Shown: positions 38,371 through 40,990 of the stretch, in pieces
Position numbering within the stretch: position 1 is the first letter of the stretch
How the letters are laid out: the number at the start of each line of letters is the position of its first letter
Assembly: GCA_026709985.1 (NCBI GenBank)
Contig: JAPORY010000121.1
Coordinates: 1 to 40,990, forward strand
DNA: 40,990 nt
Direction: 5' to 3'
Source of the DNA: Aestuariivita sp.
GTDB lineage: Bacteria > Pseudomonadota > Alphaproteobacteria > Rhodobacterales > Rhodobacteraceae
Notes under the pieces: generated by a model
What the model was told of the DNA's origin: nothing
The model's database searches: none
The model's input: the letters and a program-made list of their open reading frames with translations, nothing else
Program-made: the position numbers and the translations under genes

Positions 38371-38669
38371 TCGTTGTAGTCGTCCCGGCGGTGCTGAAAC
38401 TCACGATCCGTGAGTTGCCAACCACCTCTATTGTTCAGCTGTTCGCAACGCTTAACCCTGTTTTGATCAGAGAGTTTGTTGAGCATTCCTTGAACGATGG
38501 CGTCGTTCATTATGTTATGCGCACCCCTTTCCCTGTAGACTCCGGCTCGTTTGCTGATTTCAGCAGGCCCTAGGCAGTGATCTTCGTGCCTGGCCTCTAA
38601 CAGAACATCCAAAATCGCTTCTTCAAGGTGAAACTCGCCCAATCTGGCAAGTTGCTTAGGTCGTATCAT
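38367..38669 (-). CDS. Small winged-helix-like protein of a methyltransferase cassette
   Basis: A 100-residue protein: LGEFHLEEAILDVLLEARHE, AEISKRAGVYRERGAHNIMN, NDAIVQGMLNKLSDQNRVKR and RGGWQLTDREFQ form helices followed by a beta-like wing, consistent with a winged-helix DNA-binding fold. No named family recognised. The ATG overlaps the methyltransferase stop by 4 nt, and its own stop overlaps the paralogue by 4 nt, so the three were one translationally coupled unit. It may control the cassette or give sequence specificity. Confidence 0.6.
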   Translation of the reverse strand: MIRPKQLARLGEFHLEEAILDVLLEARHEDHCLGPAEISKRAGVYRERGAHNIMNDAIVQGMLNKLSDQNRVKRCEQLNNRGGWQLTDREFQHRRDDYNE

Positions 38670-39604
38670 GTCGTTTCTTCCTCAATCCGGCGTTTAGCGA
38701 TCTGAATATAGTTGCGGTTGATATCGATGCCGATGCTGCGCCGCTTGGCTTTGCGGGCCGCAACACAAGTTGTTCCCGATCCCAAAAAGGGGTCAAGCAC
38801 AATCTGTCCCTGACTGGAAAATAGGCAGATTAGGTGCTCTATCAATCGGACCGGCTTGACGGTGAGGTGGCCGTTGTATTTGGCCTTGTCAGGCTTCTCC
38901 ACTGTCATGACAGTGGAGGGGGCGCGACCTGTCAGCGTCTGCTTGGCATCAATCAGGCCGGTTTCATGTTCAAGCCAATTGTTCAGAAATGTCCCTGTAC
39001 GCGGTTTCTGGGCGCACATGATGGCTTCATACTGTGGACGCAACTGTGGCGTCTTGCGACCATTCATGTACTTGATCATGTCTTGCTTGTCGCGTTCCTT
39101 CATGTCGGCCTGTTGTCGGATGAAGTGATCCATTGAGAATGCCTTGAACTGGGCGCGTTTGGTGAAGCGCCATGCGTACTGATCGCGGATTTCAAACCCG
39201 GCATCCTCGGCAGAGACTGTCATGCGGTGGACAAGACGGGGGGCAGAGAACATCAACATGAAACCACCTGGCTTCAAGACTCGAAACAGGTGAGCATTGA
39301 TAGGATCTAGGAATTTCTGCAATTGGCGGCCTTGGTTGGGATCAAACTTCATACCAATAGGCAAGCCGCCGACCGCGCCGGTCCCGCGCTTGCCGCCCGT
39401 ACCCTTCTTCCAATCCGAGTCTAGGCCATCCAGTCCGTACGGCGGATCGGTCACAACCAGGTGAATGCTGTCATCGTCCATATCTTCCAGCACATTGAGA
39501 CAATTTCCGGTATAAAGGCGTGGGGTGACTTTCGGGCCATCAACAATAGATTTTGCCGCACGATCAGGCGTCATGCCTTCCGGTGGTGGGCTCGCAATCC
39601 TCAT
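38666..39604 (-). CDS. Beta-class N6-adenine/N4-cytosine DNA methyltransferase
   Basis: A 312-residue enzyme with DPPYGLDGLDSDW (catalytic motif IV, about residue 53) ahead of DPFLGSGTTCVAARKAKRRS (SAM motif I, about 270), the order that defines the beta class. YTGNCLNVLEDMDDDSIHLV precedes motif IV as usual. The recognition sequence cannot be predicted. The first ATG (39604) overlaps the stop of the decayed transposase upstream, so the true start may be later, e.g. ATG near 39574 (MTPDRAAK). It could be a phage-type orphan methylase or the M part of a small restriction system with the HNH gene. Confidence 0.85.
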   Translation of the reverse strand: MRIASPPPEGMTPDRAAKSIVDGPKVTPRLYTGNCLNVLEDMDDDSIHLVVTDPPYGLDGLDSDWKKGTGGKRGTGAVGGLPIGMKFDPNQGRQLQKFLDPINAHLFRVLKPGGFMLMFSAPRLVHRMTVSAEDAGFEIRDQYAWRFTKRAQFKAFSMDHFIRQQADMKERDKQDMIKYMNGRKTPQLRPQYEAIMCAQKPRTGTFLNNWLEHETGLIDAKQTLTGRAPSTVMTVEKPDKAKYNGHLTVKPVRLIEHLICLFSSQGQIVLDPFLGSGTTCVAARKAKRRSIGIDINRNYIQIAKRRIEEETT

Positions 39605-40534
39605 GATTGCGCCCCATTACTCAATCCGTTGCCCGCAATCCTATTCTTCCAGTTCAACCATTCGCCGATCATTCCCACTGTCACATTGATCGTTCGATCA
39701 ATCATGTTAAACTCGCGCTGACTATGGCAGACCGTGAAATCCTCAATATAACGCTGAAAGTGCTTTGGTGACATTTTGTGGTAAGCACCTTTATGCGGCC
39801 GCTTCAGCATCGACCAAAACGATTCAATCCCGTCAATGTGGGCGAGCATCACAACAAAATTACCAACGGAGTGATTGACGGGCTGGTGGTTGTATTCGTC
39901 CATGCCCTGATAGGCACGGTGTTCATCGGTATGCAGTGTTGCACCATGATCCACATTGTCCATGACGAACCCCTGCAAGGTTTCCTTTTAAGTGCCTAAT
40001 ACGACCCGTGGCGAAACTTGATTGGTCTAGCGGTCCTTGATCCCTACGACAATCGTTTTTCCCAACTGTGCCGAGTCCGGTCATCTGCTTGCGCTTGGAA
40101 TTGGGCATGTTCTTGCGTTTGCCGCCCATATAGGTCTCATCCACCTTGACGGATCCCTCGAATGTGGTTTCCAGCTGCCGGAACCTTTCCCGAATGCGCA
40201 CTGCCATGAACCATGCCGAACTTTGGGATGTATTAAGTGACCGATACAAGCGCATGCTGGACACGTCCTTGATGTTGGTCACTGACATGTAAATGCCAAT
40301 GGCCCATCTCCGCAAGGAAATTCTTGACCGGGCCATGACCGTATCGATCCGCACACTGAAATGCTTCCTACAATCCTTGCAACGATAGGGCCTTGGCTCG
40401 TGGTTCTTTCCTTCGCGGATCCGTTTTGATCAGCAATGCGGGTAAATGCGACCATTCGGCTAGAGACGGGATTCAAACCACGCCTCGGCAGTTTCGTCAT
40501 TGGGAAACGTGTCCCAACATTCTATGTCGCGCAT
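39601..40534 (-). pseudogene. Decayed near-full-length IS1595-family transposase
   Basis: Reading from ATG 40534 the frame gives MRDIECWDTFPNDETAEAWF, then TAG (for an expected Trp) and TGA within ten codons. It then gives the zinc-ribbon part EPRPYRCKDCRKHFSVRIDT and the catalytic start VKVDETYMGGKRKNMPNSKR. After a frameshift near 40060 it reads TIVVGIKDR, meets two more stops, and ends with LHTDEHRAYQGMDEYNHQPV, GIESFWSMLKRPHKG and YHKMSPKHFQRYIEDF. This covers the whole ISXO2-like DDE protein, with four stops and at least one frameshift. Terminal inverted repeats were not resolved. Confidence 0.85.
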
Positions 40535-40619
40535 GCCGATTCTACAGGACTTTCTGGAGCCTACCTGAGTAATTTCTAATTTCCTTGTCCGAACTGATTC
40601 GGATGTTAGAAAATCAGCA

Positions 40620-40820
40620 GTGGCTAGTCAACCGAATAATCTCCAAAACCAAGCTATACCCGGCGACTGCATGGGTGTATTGCCGAACCTAGTGTTCCAA
40701 TCGAATTGCATTGATGGGGCTATCATCCTTATTTTGACCACAAATTGGAAGGTTAGGCGGCGGTTTTGTAGCCACGGGCCACAGGCTGCGGATTTGGGTA
40801 TTGACGAATCCAGCCTTTAG
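40620..40820 (+). pseudogene. Possible decayed DNA methyltransferase N-terminus
   Basis: The plus frame contains NQAIPGDCMGVLPNL, the usual opening of beta-class methyltransferases (GDC...LP.L...S.D), followed by GAIILILTTNWKVRRRF where an intact enzyme would have LILTDPPY.VRYR. The DPPY is lost and the downstream part has stops. The match is short, so it could be coincidence. The remaining right edge (40821-40990) shows nothing recognisable. Confidence 0.35.
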
Positions 40821-40990
40821 CAGGAAAGGATTATGGGCGCGGCGTGAGGTCCAATTTGGTAGCATCGGCAAGCATCCACGATGGAGTGCAACCACCAAAG
40901 CCGACTTTTTGCGATTTTTCGGACTGTGAAAAGTTTAACGCAAAAACGCACCAGAAAAGCCAGGTTTTCAAGATCTTACCAGAGAATTTT

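Overview
The window comes from an alphaproteobacterium able to make bacteriochlorophyll. Its core (about 19.3-37.2 kb) is the conserved half of a photosynthesis gene cluster in the order bchF-bchN-bchB-bchH-bchL-bchM-lhaA-puhA-puhB-puhC-orf-acsF-puhE-hemA on the minus strand, with aerR(ppaA)-ppsR diverging from bchF. The O2-dependent cyclase AcsF is present and no anaerobic BchE is visible here, which fits an aerobic anoxygenic phototroph. The SRP RNA beside a probable dnaX start, and the qor-trcR and ribA-L,D-transpeptidase pairs, also look alphaproteobacterial. I cannot place it to genus.

Left region (1-6.7 kb): the first codons of a probable dnaX, the SRP RNA gene, a decayed RhuM-family gene, a PIG3-type quinone oxidoreductase, the cell-cycle regulator trcR (DUF1013) and parE. 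A relic zone follows: an ISAzo13-like transposase tail, a possible ribbon-helix-helix fragment, and a DUF1640-like coiled-coil membrane protein with a 120-bp tandem duplication.

Metabolic region (6.9-19.1 kb): soeCBA for a membrane-bound, cytoplasm-facing sulfite dehydrogenase; an L,D-transpeptidase overlapping ribA; an OmpR-type response regulator; an ALDH16-type two-domain protein that lacks its catalytic Cys and Glu; deoC; and a small decayed gene.

Photosynthesis region: fourteen genes on one strand with overlaps of 1-11 nt or very short gaps, so very probably one superoperon. It makes 5-aminolevulinate (HemA) and carries out Mg chelation (BchH), methylation (BchM), cyclization (AcsF), dark reduction (BchL/N/B) and vinyl hydration (BchF). 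It also encodes reaction-centre subunit H and assembly factors (PuhA/B/C/E, LhaA). The bchF-aerR intergenic region holds two 18-bp PpsR-type sites (TGT-N12-ACA), one over the -35 of each divergent promoter, and an 8-codon leader ORF overlapping bchF. The puf, crt, bchCXYZ, bchI/D, bchG and bchP genes are not in the window, and unrelated or decayed DNA flanks both sides, so the photosynthesis genes are probably split in this genome.

Right region (37.2-41 kb): accessory DNA. Two different decayed IS1595-family transposases in opposite orientation flank a cassette of beta-class DNA methyltransferase, winged-helix protein, frameshifted tandem paralogue of it, HNH nuclease and a small exported protein. 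A decayed second methyltransferase start lies at the right edge. The number of relics (RhuM, ISAzo13, two IS1595, winged-helix copy, small gene before hemA) suggests ongoing decay of accessory DNA next to intact core operons.
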